Shown here: positions 32,993 to 44,400 of the stretch, piece after piece | How the letters are laid out: each line of letters begins with the position of its first letter | Position numbering within the stretch: the stretch's first letter is position 1 | Source of the DNA: Chloroflexota bacterium | Lineage (GTDB): Bacteria > Chloroflexota > Chloroflexia > Chloroflexales > Roseiflexaceae | NCBI GenBank assembly: GCA_018969485.1 | Contig: JAGWYG010000009.1 | Location: forward strand, 1-64,000 | DNA length: 64,000 nt | Direction: 5' to 3' | Translations under genes and position numbers: made by a program | Notes under the pieces: generated by a model | What the model was told of the DNA's origin: nothing | What the model saw: the letters and a program-made list of their open reading frames with translations, nothing else | The model's database searches: none

Positions 32993-33814
32993 ATGACCGA
33001 CACCATTGGCAAGGTGCAGCAGCGCTGCAAGATCGCCGCCGGACTCTTCTGGGCCGACTACGCAGTGCTTGGGGCGCAGGTGCAGGATCTCGAGGCTGCC
33101 GGCGTCGACTGGCTGCATATCGAGGTTCGCGACGGCAAATACATGGACTTCGGGATGCCGCGCGGCGGGTTTGACATCATCGAGGGCGTGCGCCGGAGCA
33201 CGTCGCTTGAGATCGAGGCGCAGCTCCAGATGGTACGCCCGTCGTTTGATGTGTTCAACCAGCTGGCCGAGCTTGGCGTGAACCTGATCAGCCTGCCGAT
33301 CGAGACGATGGGCGAGACGATGATGCAGAGCATCACCTATATCAAGGAGAAGCTCGAGCTGAAGGTGGGCGTCTGGGCCTGGCAAGGAACGCCGATCGTC
33401 GCCTTCGAACAGTACATCCACCCGTACGTGGACGTCATCGAGTACGAGTGCCGGGCACCGTTCTGGGTGAAACCGCAGGCCGGCAAGAGCCCGCACACGA
33501 TGGATCCGATTATGGTCGGTAACGTCCGCCGGCTGCACGAGATGATCGCCAATGCGGGCATGGAAGACCGGATCGAGCTGATGGAGGACGGCGGGCTGAA
33601 CGCCGGCAATGTCGCGGAGTTCATTGCGGCCGGCATGACGGTCGGCGAGTTCTCCTCGCCGCTGCTCAAAGGCCCCGGCGGCAAGCTGGCTCCCGGCACG
33701 GGCGAGATCGGGGCGGCGGTGAACCGGCTGCGCGCGGTGATGGACGAGGCAAGCGAGCGCTATCGTAGCGACCATGGCCTCCGGCAGGAGCGAACAGGAG
33801 AGTCAGTCCCATGA
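32993..33814 (+). CDS. Ribulose-phosphate 3-epimerase-like TIM-barrel protein
   Basis: 273 aa. WLHIEVRDGKYMDF corresponds to the metal-binding H-x-D region of pentulose-phosphate 3-epimerases (here HIEVRDG instead of the usual HxDxMDG), and MEDGGLNAGNV to the second catalytic Asp region, which is normally DGGI. It is about 50 aa longer than Rpe. The changed first motif suggests another phosphorylated ketose or a different reaction on the same fold. GAGGAG precedes the ATG and the stop overlaps the next gene by 4 bases. Confidence 0.75.
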   Translation: MTDTIGKVQQRCKIAAGLFWADYAVLGAQVQDLEAAGVDWLHIEVRDGKYMDFGMPRGGFDIIEGVRRSTSLEIEAQLQMVRPSFDVFNQLAELGVNLISLPIETMGETMMQSITYIKEKLELKVGVWAWQGTPIVAFEQYIHPYVDVIEYECRAPFWVKPQAGKSPHTMDPIMVGNVRRLHEMIANAGMEDRIELMEDGGLNAGNVAEFIAAGMTVGEFSSPLLKGPGGKLAPGTGEIGAAVNRLRAVMDEASERYRSDHGLRQERTGESVP

Positions 33815-34956
33815 TCCAGCATACCGGCATCGCAATCATCGGCTACGGTGGGATCGCGCGCCTGCACGCGCTCGCCTACCGCTCGATCCCGTTCCACTAC
33901 GGCCTGCCCGCAGACATGCTACGGATCGTCGCCGTGGTCAACCGCACCCGCGAGAGCGCCGAGCGTGCTGCCCGCGAGGCGCAGGCTGCCATGTGGGCGA
34001 CCGACTACCGCGAGGTGCTGGCGCGGGAAGATGTCCACGCCGTGGACATCTGCACCCCCAACAATACGCACGCCGAGATCATCGCGGCCGCCGCCGAGGC
34101 CGGCAAACACATCCTCTGCGAGAAGCCGCTTGCGATGAATGCGGCCGAGGGGCGGCGCATGGTTGAGGCCGTGGAGCGGGCCGGGGTGAAGGCGCAGCTC
34201 AACTTCAACTTCCGCTTCTTCCCGGCTGTGGCGCGGGCGCGCCAGCTCGTGGAGCAGGGCTTTCTTGGGCGCATCTTCTCGTTCCGCGGCTGCTTCTACC
34301 GCTCCAGCTACATCAATCCCGACAAACCACTCTCCTGGCGGCTGCGGAACGATGTAGCCGGCGGTGGCGCCCTGTTCGACCTCGGCTCGCACGTGCTCGA
34401 CTTGATCTTCTACCTGCTCGGCGACTTCGGCGCGGTCTCCGCGACGGTCGAGACGCTGATCAAGGAGCGCCCGGTGGCACCCGGCGCGAGTGAGAAGGCC
34501 GCCGTCGACGTGGATGATCTGGCGTTGATGCAGCTCCGGATGGCGAGCGGCGCGCTTGGCTCGGTGGAGGTCTCGCGCATGGGGACCGGAGCGACGAACA
34601 ATCTGGCGGTCGAGATCTACGGCGAGCGCGGGTCGCTGCGCTTTTCGGCGGAAGACCCGAGCTGGCTGGAGGTGTTCGACGTGCGTGATCCGGATCAGCC
34701 CCTCGGTGGGATGAGCGGCGTCCGCAGGGTGCAGACCGTGGGCCGCTACGCCGGCCAGAAGGCACCGGACTGGTCGATGGCGCCAGGGTTCGTCGGGACA
34801 TTCGTCGAGAGCCAGTACACGTTCCTGCGTGCCATCGCCGAAGACCGGCCGGCGACGCCTGGCCTGCGCGACGGACTCGCCGTGCAGGAGGTGATGGAGG
34901 CCGCGCTGCGTTCATCTGAGCAGGGGCGCTGGGTCGAGGTGGCCGAGCTGCGCTGA
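33811..34956 (+). CDS. Gfo/Idh/MocA-family oxidoreductase
   Basis: 381 aa. AIIGYGGIARLHALAY (Rossmann loop), CTPNNTHAEI, and CEKPLAMNAAEG with catalytic Lys. The second domain has LFDLGSHVLDLIFYLLG, where the His is the usual catalytic or substrate-binding residue. Likely a sugar or inositol-type NAD(P) dehydrogenase in the block's pathway. It differs enough from the homologue at 10379 to serve another substrate. Fourth gene of the P1 transcript. Confidence 0.88.
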   Translation: MIQHTGIAIIGYGGIARLHALAYRSIPFHYGLPADMLRIVAVVNRTRESAERAAREAQAAMWATDYREVLAREDVHAVDICTPNNTHAEIIAAAAEAGKHILCEKPLAMNAAEGRRMVEAVERAGVKAQLNFNFRFFPAVARARQLVEQGFLGRIFSFRGCFYRSSYINPDKPLSWRLRNDVAGGGALFDLGSHVLDLIFYLLGDFGAVSATVETLIKERPVAPGASEKAAVDVDDLALMQLRMASGALGSVEVSRMGTGATNNLAVEIYGERGSLRFSAEDPSWLEVFDVRDPDQPLGGMSGVRRVQTVGRYAGQKAPDWSMAPGFVGTFVESQYTFLRAIAEDRPATPGLRDGLAVQEVMEAALRSSEQGRWVEVAELR

Positions 34957-35000
34957 GCGCTGCGCCCCACCCATGGGTGTGACGAACGTGGATACCGCCT

Positions 35001-35031
35001 GTGCAATTTCACTGCACGTGTGTAACTGCAC
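35001..35031. promoter_or_regulatory. Operator pair O2: degenerate copies of the SorC boxes
   Basis: GTGCAATTTCAC (35001-35012, one mismatch to the O1 box) and GTGTAACTGCAC (35020-35031, two mismatches) keep the same 19-base register. The element lies in the 285-base gap between the Gfo/Idh gene and the GMC oxidoreductase gene. No good -35/-10 is aligned with it as in O1 and O3, so it may be a weak site, an auxiliary looping site, or a decayed one. I see no other feature in this gap. Confidence 0.65.
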
Positions 35032-35241
35032 AGTGGTTTGATCGATCGTGCCGCTGCCAGAGTGTTCCGGCGGCTCAGCCGGTAACGATCGCGCTCAACA
35101 ATCTCTCAGGCTCCTGTTTGGTGGGTTGGAACGTTGTCATGCCAGGGCAGCGGTGGCGACCCTGCCTGCGGTGCTCGTCTACATCCCCCCTGCGGGGTAC
35201 TTCGTGAGCGGACTCCTGGCGGGATCTGTGGAGGGATGACC

Positions 35242-36810
35242 ATGGCTCTTCACTACGACATCATCATCATCGGTACGGGCGCAGGCGGCGGAACGCTAGC
35301 CTACGCGCTGCGCGACGCCGGGGCGCGTGTGCTGCTGCTTGAGCGTGGCGATGTGCTGCCGCAGGAGCCGCAGAACTGGAGCCCGACCGCCGTGTTCGAC
35401 CAGGGGCGCTACAAGAACGCCGAGACCTGGCAGGACACGCAGGGCCGCCCCTTCCATCCCGGTGTCCACTACTATGTCGGCGGCAACACCAAAGTCTATG
35501 GCGCCGCGCTCCCGCGTCTCCGCCGCGAGGACTTCGGCGCTCTCGAACACGAGGGTGGCACCTCGCCGGCCTGGCCGATCAGCTATGAGGAGCTGGAGCC
35601 CTATTACGCCGCTGCCGAGCGGATCTACCGTGTCCATGGCGAGCCGGGTCAGGACCCGACCGAGCCGCCGCGATCCGGGCCGTTCCCATTCCCGGCGGTG
35701 CCGCACGAGCCATATATCGAGGCGCTGTGTGCCGACCTGCGCCGCCAGAGGCTGCACCCGTTCGCACTCCCGATGGGGATCGATCTGCGCGAGGGCGGCC
35801 TGTGTGTCCGCTGTAAGACCTGCGACGGCTTCCCCTGCCGGGTTCTGGCAAAGAGCGACGCTGATGTATGTGCGGTCCGGCCCGCCCTGCAGCGTCCGAA
35901 CATCACCCTCTGGACCGGCGCGTACGCACGCCGTATCCTGACCGATGCGGGCGGCCGGCGGGCGACTGCGGTGGAGGTGGAGCGCGGCGGCGAGCGGCAG
36001 GTGGTACCTGCCGACGTGATCGTCGTTGCGTGCGGGGCGGTCAACTCGGCAGCGCTGCTCTTGCGCTCGGCGGGCGGCGCACATCCGAACGGTCTGGCGA
36101 ACGGGTCTGGGCTGGTGGGCCGTAATTACATGGTCCACAACAACACGGCACTCATGGCTGTAGCCCCGCTGCGGCGCAATCACACCGTCTTCCAGAAGAC
36201 GATGGCCGTCAACGACTTCTACCTCCGCGGGCCGGGATTTCCCTACCCGCTGGGCAATCTGCAGTTGCTCGGCAAGCTCCAGGCCGGGATGCTCACCGCC
36301 GCCCAGCCCCTCGTCCCCCGGCCGCTCCTCGCCGCAATGGCCGACCGCAGCGTGGACTGGTGGGTGATGTCCGAGGATCTTCCGGACCCGGAGAACCGCG
36401 TCACGTTCGCGCCCGATGGCGGCATCCGCATTCACTGGCAGCCGAACAACCTGGAAGCGCACCGACGCCTGATCGCCGCGGGGAGCCTCATGCTACGTGA
36501 GGCGGGCTACCAGATCGTCCTGACGCAGCGGATGGGCATCGCGACAAACTCGCACCAGTGCGGCACGCTGCGCTTTGGCCATGACCCCGCCACGTCGGTG
36601 CTGGATCCACTGTGTCGCACGCACGAGGTGCTGAACCTGTACGTGGTCGACTCGTCGTTCTTCCCATCCTCCGCAGCGATGAACCCGGCGCTGACGATTG
36701 CCGCACAGTCGCTCCGGGTTGCCGAGCACCTGGCGGGGCAGCCCGCCGCGCGTCTCGCAGAGTCGGCGCCAGTGTCAGCCGAAACGCCGTTGAACACGGA
36801 AAGTGAGTGA
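35242..36810 (+). CDS. GMC-family flavin oxidoreductase
   Basis: 522 aa from ATG 35242, 6 bases after GGAGGG; the in-frame ATG at 35236 abuts that site. FAD-binding IIIIGTGAGGGTLAYAL is at the N-terminus, VGGNTKVYGAALPR follows, and the C-terminal NPALTIAAQSLRVAEHL is the GMC closing motif; SHQCGTLRFG carries the conserved His. Related enzymes include pyranose, gluconate and fructose dehydrogenases. A CVRCKTCDGFPC cluster (four Cys, about residue 192) suggests a 4Fe-4S centre or metal site inserted in the middle, which is also seen in some dehydrogenase-type members. No twin-arginine signal, so cytoplasmic. Confidence 0.85.
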   Translation: MALHYDIIIIGTGAGGGTLAYALRDAGARVLLLERGDVLPQEPQNWSPTAVFDQGRYKNAETWQDTQGRPFHPGVHYYVGGNTKVYGAALPRLRREDFGALEHEGGTSPAWPISYEELEPYYAAAERIYRVHGEPGQDPTEPPRSGPFPFPAVPHEPYIEALCADLRRQRLHPFALPMGIDLREGGLCVRCKTCDGFPCRVLAKSDADVCAVRPALQRPNITLWTGAYARRILTDAGGRRATAVEVERGGERQVVPADVIVVACGAVNSAALLLRSAGGAHPNGLANGSGLVGRNYMVHNNTALMAVAPLRRNHTVFQKTMAVNDFYLRGPGFPYPLGNLQLLGKLQAGMLTAAQPLVPRPLLAAMADRSVDWWVMSEDLPDPENRVTFAPDGGIRIHWQPNNLEAHRRLIAAGSLMLREAGYQIVLTQRMGIATNSHQCGTLRFGHDPATSVLDPLCRTHEVLNLYVVDSSFFPSSAAMNPALTIAAQSLRVAEHLAGQPAARLAESAPVSAETPLNTESE

Positions 36811-36813
36811 GCG

Positions 36814-37224
36814 ATGCGCCAGAGCTACCAGATGTCCCACGCCGATGCGGTGCGGGTAGTGGAGGCGGTCCGGATCGAACTGGAGCGAACCGGCAAGGCG
36901 GCAGCGGTTGCCGTCGTGGACGCGCAGGGTGAGCTGCTGGCCTTTCTGCGCACCGACGGGTGCCTGCTGCCGTCAATCAACAATGCGATCAACAAGGCGT
37001 ATACCGCAGCCCGGCAGCGCCAATCCACGGGCGCGATCGGCGAGTCTTCGCGTACGAAGGGCTGGCCGCTCACGAACTTCGGCGACCTGCGGTACACCGG
37101 CTGGGGTGGTGGCGTTCCGATGATCTACGCTGAACAGCTCGTCGGTGCCGTCGGGGTCAGCGGGCTGTCGGAGGCAGAGGACGAGACGCTGGCGCGCCTG
37201 GGGGCGGCGGCAATCGATGCTTGA
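36814..37224 (+). CDS. GlcG/HbpS-family (DUF336) protein
   Basis: 136 aa. The family core AAVAVVDAQGELLAFLRTDG and the C-terminal QLVGAVGVSGLSEAEDE are clear. GlcG/HbpS proteins are small; a few bind heme, and many lie next to oxidoreductases or diol-metabolism genes with unknown role. It begins 3 bases after the GMC gene stop, so it is probably an accessory to that enzyme. Confidence 0.85.
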   Translation: MRQSYQMSHADAVRVVEAVRIELERTGKAAAVAVVDAQGELLAFLRTDGCLLPSINNAINKAYTAARQRQSTGAIGESSRTKGWPLTNFGDLRYTGWGGGVPMIYAEQLVGAVGVSGLSEAEDETLARLGAAAIDA

Positions 37225-37254
37225 GGGACAAGCCAGGACGCAGAGGGGGAGATC

Positions 37255-38199
37255 ATGGAAGAGTGGGCCGTCGGTGTCGACCTGGGCCGCACGAAGATCG
37301 CGCTGGGCTTGATCGACCCGCAGAAACGTATCGTTCGTCATCGTCGCTTGCCGACAAACGCGGACGCCGGCGCCCAGTCCGTCGTAGAACGTATCGCGCA
37401 GAGCGTTGATGAGCTGCGCCACGAGTTGCCGGCGACCGCCAGGATCTGCGGGCTCGGGATCTGTACGCCGGGGCCGGTGGACCACGAGACCGGCGTGGTT
37501 GGCGAAGTCCATGAGATGCGCGGGTTGCACCACGCGCCGCTGCGCGCCATGCTCGCCGATCGCCTGGGACTGCCGGTAAGCCTCGATCATGACGCCAAGG
37601 CCGCCGCACTCGGCGAGTACCACTACGGCGCCGGCAGGGGCGAACCGGCAATGGTCTATGTGGTGGTGGGCACCGGCGTCGGCGCTGCGATCGTCGTCGA
37701 TGGGCAGGTCTACCGTGGGGTGCGCAACACGGCCGGAGAGATTGGCCACATCACGCTCAATCGCGACGGCGCGCTGTGCCCGTGCGGCTCACGCGGCTGC
37801 GTCGAGACCTATACCAGCGGGCCGTGGCTCGCGCGCCGCTACCAGCACCGTTGTGAACGGGCCGGGATTGTCGAGACGGCCACGGCACCCGCCACTGGCG
37901 AGTCGGTAACGGCGCGGGCTCGGCAGGGCGACCCGATCGCGCTACAGGTGCTGTACGAAGCCGGCCAGGCGCTCGGCGTTGCAGTCGCCTCGGTAGCGAT
38001 GATCCTCGATATCGAGCTGTTCGTCGTGGGCGGAAGCGTTGCTAAGGCAGGCGACCTCCTGCTGGCGCCGGCCCGCCGGACACTCCTGGAATACTCGTAC
38101 CGCTCGGTCGGCACGCGCGTGCGGATCCTGGCTAGCGAAATGGGTGAGGACGCGCCGATTCTTGGCTGCGGCTGGATGGCCTGCGAGCGGCGCCCGTGA
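37255..38199 (+). CDS. ROK-family sugar kinase
   Basis: 314 aa. ATP-binding VGVDLGRTKIALGLID at the N-terminus, catalytic Asp in SLDHDAKAAALGEYHYGAG, ROK zinc motif CPCGSRGCVE near 180 with the HxxxxxxGH-like GEIGHITL before it. It phosphorylates a hexose or related sugar in the cytoplasm. A GGGGGAG site lies just before the ATG. As the only kinase of the block, it may make the phosphosugar that the SorC regulator senses. Confidence 0.9.
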   Translation: MEEWAVGVDLGRTKIALGLIDPQKRIVRHRRLPTNADAGAQSVVERIAQSVDELRHELPATARICGLGICTPGPVDHETGVVGEVHEMRGLHHAPLRAMLADRLGLPVSLDHDAKAAALGEYHYGAGRGEPAMVYVVVGTGVGAAIVVDGQVYRGVRNTAGEIGHITLNRDGALCPCGSRGCVETYTSGPWLARRYQHRCERAGIVETATAPATGESVTARARQGDPIALQVLYEAGQALGVAVASVAMILDIELFVVGGSVAKAGDLLLAPARRTLLEYSYRSVGTRVRILASEMGEDAPILGCGWMACERRP

Positions 38200-38301
38200 T
38201 CCTGGGCGCCGTCGCCCGCACTCCACTCCGGCGGCGCTTCGTCATACCCCACGGAATGTGCTTATCATCTCGACTACCCTCAACACCATCCGCAGGTGTG
38301 C

Positions 38302-38700
38302 TTATGTTGTTGATCGTCCCCAGATATTGTAGGACATGCGGATTTTGCCGTCTACTGCAGAGGGATGATATCGTTCGGCATCGTTCAATGCAATTTGCAA
38401 TGCAACTTGATAGAATCCGGGTTTTGCGTACAGGAGGCGCCCCAGTCCATCAGGAGCTGCCCACAGGTTGATGAGAGTGGCGCGTTGTTGTGCGCAATGC
38501 GCGATCAAGGCCCGAACAAGTCCGGCGCCAATCCCACGACGGTGGTATTCTTGCCGGACGTACATGCGCCGAAGCTCAATGTGATCACCCTTATCCCGGG
38601 TGCCCACATACCCGGCCGGCCGATCACCCGTCCAGGCCAGCCAGAAGTTGCCTCGTGGTATCCTCTCCGAAACCGCTGGGTATACCAGGGTGGCTTGACA
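38302..38700 (-). pseudogene. 5'-truncated GNAT acetyltransferase
   Basis: The frame encodes the GNAT core from GNFWLAWTGDRPAGYVG through ELRRMYVRQEYHRRGIGAG (acetyl-CoA loop) to LLYAKPGFY and stops at 38302. The first 40-50 residues of the fold are missing: upstream the frame runs into the O3 promoter and operators and its only start is TTG inside a box. The gene has therefore lost its 5' end where promoter P3 now lies. Residual function is unlikely. Confidence 0.65.
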
Positions 38701-38723
38701 GCCGGCACGACCTGTGCTATGGT
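38695..38723 (+). promoter_or_regulatory. Promoter P3 of the dehydrogenase-complex genes
   Basis: TTGACA (38695-38700), 17-base spacer, TATGGT (38718-38723). The geometry relative to the operator boxes is the same as at P1: box 1 begins 8 bases after the first base of the -10. Confidence 0.8.
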
Positions 38724-38725
38724 AT

Positions 38726-38756
38726 GTGCAATTGCACAATACATGTGCAATTGCAC
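38726..38756. promoter_or_regulatory. Operator pair O3: two perfect GTGCAATTGCAC boxes
   Basis: Boxes at 38726-38737 and 38745-38756, both identical to those of O1, again 19 bases apart and at the same distance from the -10. This places the E2/E1 genes under the SorC regulator encoded 7 kb upstream. Confidence 0.85.
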
Positions 38757-38772
38757 ATCGTGGAGATACTCC

Positions 38773-40095
38773 ATGGCAAGCGCAGTCATTCTGCCAGCGT
38801 TTGGCAACTCGGCGGAGAGCGCGATGATTGCCCGCTGGCTGAAGCAGCCAGGCGATCGTGTCGAGGCAGGCGAGCCGTTATGCGAGATCGAGACCGACAA
38901 GGCGACGGTCGAGGTGGCGAGTCCGGCGGCGGGAGTCATACTGGAGCGATTTTACGGCGAGGGCGAGGGCGTGCCGGTACAGACGGTGATTGCGGCGATC
39001 GGCGAGCCCGGCGAGGATGTCGCGCAGTTACGTCCGGGCGGCGTCGGGCCTACCGCAGTCGCTGCTCCCACAGTCCCACCGAACGCCGCAGGGCGCGTTT
39101 CTGCACGTATCAACGCGACGCCGCCGGTCGGCATCTCGCCGCGCGCCCGGGGTCTGGCGGAACGGCACGGCCTCGCGCCCGCGAGCCTGACCGGCTCCGG
39201 CCCGGGCGGGCGAGTGATCGAGCGCGATGTCCAGGCCGCCATACGGGCGCAGCCGCGGATGACCCCGCTCGCCCGTGCCATGGTCGAGCGCGGCGGGTTC
39301 GTCGCTCCAGCGGCCGGCACAGGTGCCGACGAGCGCATCACCGCGCGGGACCTCCAGGCGCCGGCGGTCCCCGCCCCCGCGGCAGCCCCGGCCCGTGACG
39401 AGGATGTCGAGGTCGTGCCGCTCACCGGCGTGCGGCGGATCATCGCCGAGCGGATGCTCGCTTCGCTTCAAACAACCGCCCAGTTGACGCTACATACCTC
39501 GGCGGACGCACGGCGGCTGCAGGAATACCGGGCACGGCTCAAGTCCAGCCCGGAGGAGTTCGGCCTGCGCAGCATCACGATCAACGACCTGTTGCTCTTC
39601 GCCGTCTCCCGCACGCTGGCGGAGCACCACGAGCTGAACGCCCTGTTCGCGGAGAATACCATCACGCGCTATCGGCGCATCAACCTCGGCTTTGCGGTCG
39701 ACACGCCGCGCGGCCTGCTGGTTCCAGTCATCCGCAGCGCCGGCGCGCTCAGCCTGCAGGCGCTTGCCCGTGAGGCCGCCAGGCTCGCCGCGCTCGCCCA
39801 GCAAGGCCGCGCCGCGCCGAATGATCTGCAGGGTGGGACGTTCACCGTGACCAACCTCGGCAGTTTCGGGATCGAACGCTTCACGCCGATCCTGAACCCG
39901 CCGCAGGTCGCGATCCTCGGCGTCGGCGCGATCGGCCTGCACCCGGTGGAATCCGACGGTACGATACGCTTCCAGCCGCGCCTCGGCCTCTCGCTGACGG
40001 TCAACCACCAGGTGGTGGACGGCGCACCGGCCGCCCGGTTCCTCCAGGCACTGGCGCGGAATATCGCCGAGCTGGATCTCTTGCTCGCGAATTGA
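38773..40095 (+). CDS. Lipoyl acyltransferase E2 of a 2-oxoacid/acetoin dehydrogenase complex
   Basis: 440 aa from ATG 38773 (GGAG 8 bases upstream). Lipoyl domain 1-80 with Lys43 in ETDKATVE; an E1/E3-binding domain at 121-157 (ISPRARGLAERHGL...GGRVIERDV); a second, shorter binding-domain-like repeat at 163-196 (MTPLARAMVERGGF...ERITARDL); acyltransferase domain from about 212 with catalytic His412 and Asp416 in NHQVVDG. It transfers the acyl group from lipoate to CoA. The double binding domain is uncommon for a one-lipoyl E2. No E3 gene accompanies it. Confidence 0.9.
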   Translation: MASAVILPAFGNSAESAMIARWLKQPGDRVEAGEPLCEIETDKATVEVASPAAGVILERFYGEGEGVPVQTVIAAIGEPGEDVAQLRPGGVGPTAVAAPTVPPNAAGRVSARINATPPVGISPRARGLAERHGLAPASLTGSGPGGRVIERDVQAAIRAQPRMTPLARAMVERGGFVAPAAGTGADERITARDLQAPAVPAPAAAPARDEDVEVVPLTGVRRIIAERMLASLQTTAQLTLHTSADARRLQEYRARLKSSPEEFGLRSITINDLLLFAVSRTLAEHHELNALFAENTITRYRRINLGFAVDTPRGLLVPVIRSAGALSLQALAREAARLAALAQQGRAAPNDLQGGTFTVTNLGSFGIERFTPILNPPQVAILGVGAIGLHPVESDGTIRFQPRLGLSLTVNHQVVDGAPAARFLQALARNIAELDLLLAN

Positions 40096-40104
40096 GGAAC
40101 AGCC

Positions 40105-42561
<2,457 letters not shown>

Positions 42562-43034
42562 ATTGCACCACACAGACCTTCCGGCCTGGTGGGAGGGGCG
42601 TTCGCGGTTTACCGCCGCCTTCGCACGCGCGGTCCGGATGCAGGCGGCGGCAGCGTGAGCTTCGCCCAATGCGCCAACGGCATCCTGAAGGGCGCGGCTC
42701 CCAGGGCCAGGGCCGCCGACGCGGCCTCCTGCCACCGCCCACGGCAGGCGGGCTGCGCGGCGATGGAGCCAGGGGGTTGCCCCGTGCGGGGGCTCTGGGG
42801 ACGGACATCTGATGCGGCCAGCGTGCGTCCCGGCGGCGCGGGCGCCGCGGGTGGCAAGGCGCGCCGCGCCACAGCGGCGTGGTGCGGCGCCCGCCGACAA
42901 ACCGCTATGCCGCAGTGCGGTCGCGACGGTGCGCGCTGCGCTGCGGCATCCCCTGGAGCGTGCGCCGCCAGCGCGACCTGGTGGGCGCCGCCCAAGCCCG
43001 ACGCGTCACGTCGCACCCTGCCCGGCGCCGGCGC
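42562..43034. other. Intergenic region with dispersed repeat, no gene
   Basis: Between the E1 gene and trpB promoter there is no supported coding sequence. The first part holds a reverse copy of the dispersed GC-rich repeat (42691-42772). The remainder, 42820-43030, is GC-rich with open frames only by composition. Confidence 0.5.
42691..42772 (-). repeat. Dispersed GC-rich repeat, copy C (reverse)
   Basis: Read on the minus strand, this contains GGCCGCGTCGGCGGCCCTGG (42709-42728 complement), nearly identical to copy B at 47561-47580, and GGCTCCATCGCCGCGCAGC, matching copy A at 47062-47080 with one change. The two modules are in the opposite order to copy A, so the family is modular. Confidence 0.6.
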
Positions 43035-43063
43035 TTGCGGCGCCATGCCGGCGCTGCTATGAT
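43035..43063 (+). promoter_or_regulatory. Promoter of trpB
   Basis: TTGCGG (43035-43040), 17-base spacer, TATGAT (43058-43063), with TG one base before the -10. It lies 50 bases before the trpB ATG. Confidence 0.6.
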
Positions 43064-43112
43064 GGGCGCGTGCGATGCTGACGAGATGAACCAGTGAAAG
43101 TGAGCGCCCGAC

Positions 43113-44318
43113 ATGACCGCGATCGAGACTGATGTCGCGCGACCTGGCCGGTTTGGCCCGTATGGTGGCAGCTACGTGCCCGAGACGCTGGTGCCCGCCG
43201 TCGCGGCGCTGCGCGATGCCTACGCCGCGGCGCAGCGCGATCCGGCCTTCTGGGACGCGCTGCACCAACTGCACCAGCGCTACACCGGGCGCCCGACGGC
43301 GCTGAGCCATGCCGCCCGGCTGAGCCGCGAGCTCGGCGGCGCCCAGATCTACCTCAAACGCGAGGATCTGGCGCACACCGGCGCGCACAAGATCAACAAC
43401 GCGCTCGGCCAGGGATTGCTGGCACAGCGCATGGGCCGGCGGCGCATCATCGCCGAGACCGGCGCGGGGCAGCATGGCGTCGCGACCGCGACTGTGTGCG
43501 CGCTGCTCGGGCTCGAGTGTGTGGTCTACATGGGCGTCGACGACATGGCGCGCCAGGCACCAAACGTGTTCCGCATGCGCCTGCTCGGCGCCGACGTCCG
43601 CGGCGTGACCAGCGGCTCGCGCACGCTCAAGGACGCGATCAACGAGGCGATGCGCGACTGGGTCACCAACCCGGACTCGTACTACCTGCTCGGCTCTGCG
43701 CTCGGGCCGCACCCCTACCCCACGATGGTCCGCGATTTCCAGAGCGTCATCGGCCACGAGGCGCGCGAGCAGATGCTGCGCCTCGTCGGTCGCCTGCCGG
43801 ACCTGGTGATCGCGTGCGTCGGCGGTGGTTCCAATGCCATCGGCATGTTCCACGCGTTCCTCGATGACCAGAGCGTGGCGCTGCGTGGCGTCGAGGCGGG
43901 CGGGCGCGGCCAGACGCTCGGCGAGCATGCGGCACGCTTCAGCGGCGGCCGGCCGGGCGTGCTGCAGGGCACCTACACCTACGTCCTGCAGGACGGGGAC
44001 GGCCAGATCGGCCTGACCCACAGCGTCTCGGCCGGCCTGGACTACGCCGCCGTCGGCCCGGAGCATGCCGCCCTGCACGACCGTGGCCGCGCGCAGTACA
44101 CCGCCGCCGACGACGCAGCCGCGCTGGTGGCGTTCCAGCGGCTGGCGCGCACCGAGGGTATCCTGCCGGCGCTCGAGAGCGCCCATGCCGTCGCCGAGGC
44201 CATTCGCCTCGCGCCGTCGATGGCGCCCGACCAGAGCATCCTCATCAACCTGTCGGGGCGCGGCGACAAGGACATCTTCACCATCGCCGACCTGCTCGGC
44301 GTCACCCTCAACGGCTAG
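43113..44318 (+). CDS. trpB: Tryptophan synthase beta chain
   Basis: 401 aa, TrpB1 type. [12 protein letters not shown] at the N-terminus, PLP lysine Lys93 in [21 protein letters not shown], and the phosphate-binding [10 protein letters not shown]. It joins indole and serine to make tryptophan, normally with TrpA. trpA and other trp genes are not adjacent, so the pathway genes are scattered or this copy is a stand-alone indole-salvage gene. It has its own promoter; the ribosome binding site (GTGAG) is weak. Confidence 0.93.
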   Translation: MTAIETDVARPGRFGPYGGSYVPETLVPAVAALRDAYAAAQRDPAFWDALHQLHQRYTGRPTALSHAARLSRELGGAQIYLKREDLAHTGAHKINNALGQGLLAQRMGRRRIIAETGAGQHGVATATVCALLGLECVVYMGVDDMARQAPNVFRMRLLGADVRGVTSGSRTLKDAINEAMRDWVTNPDSYYLLGSALGPHPYPTMVRDFQSVIGHEAREQMLRLVGRLPDLVIACVGGGSNAIGMFHAFLDDQSVALRGVEAGGRGQTLGEHAARFSGGRPGVLQGTYTYVLQDGDGQIGLTHSVSAGLDYAAVGPEHAALHDRGRAQYTAADDAAALVAFQRLARTEGILPALESAHAVAEAIRLAPSMAPDQSILINLSGRGDKDIFTIADLLGVTLNG

Positions 44319-44400
44319 CCGACGCGGCCGGGTCGCGTCGTCGCACGTCATTCATGCGCTGCACGGCTGTGTTGCGGCGCCGGAGCGGGAGAAGCCAGGG

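Noticed and set aside
38386-38415. TGCAATTTGCAATGCAACTTG as a fourth SorC operator
   Set aside because: The boxes do not fit GTGCAATTGCAC well, the 19-base register is lost, and it lies inside the GNAT remnant with no promoter.
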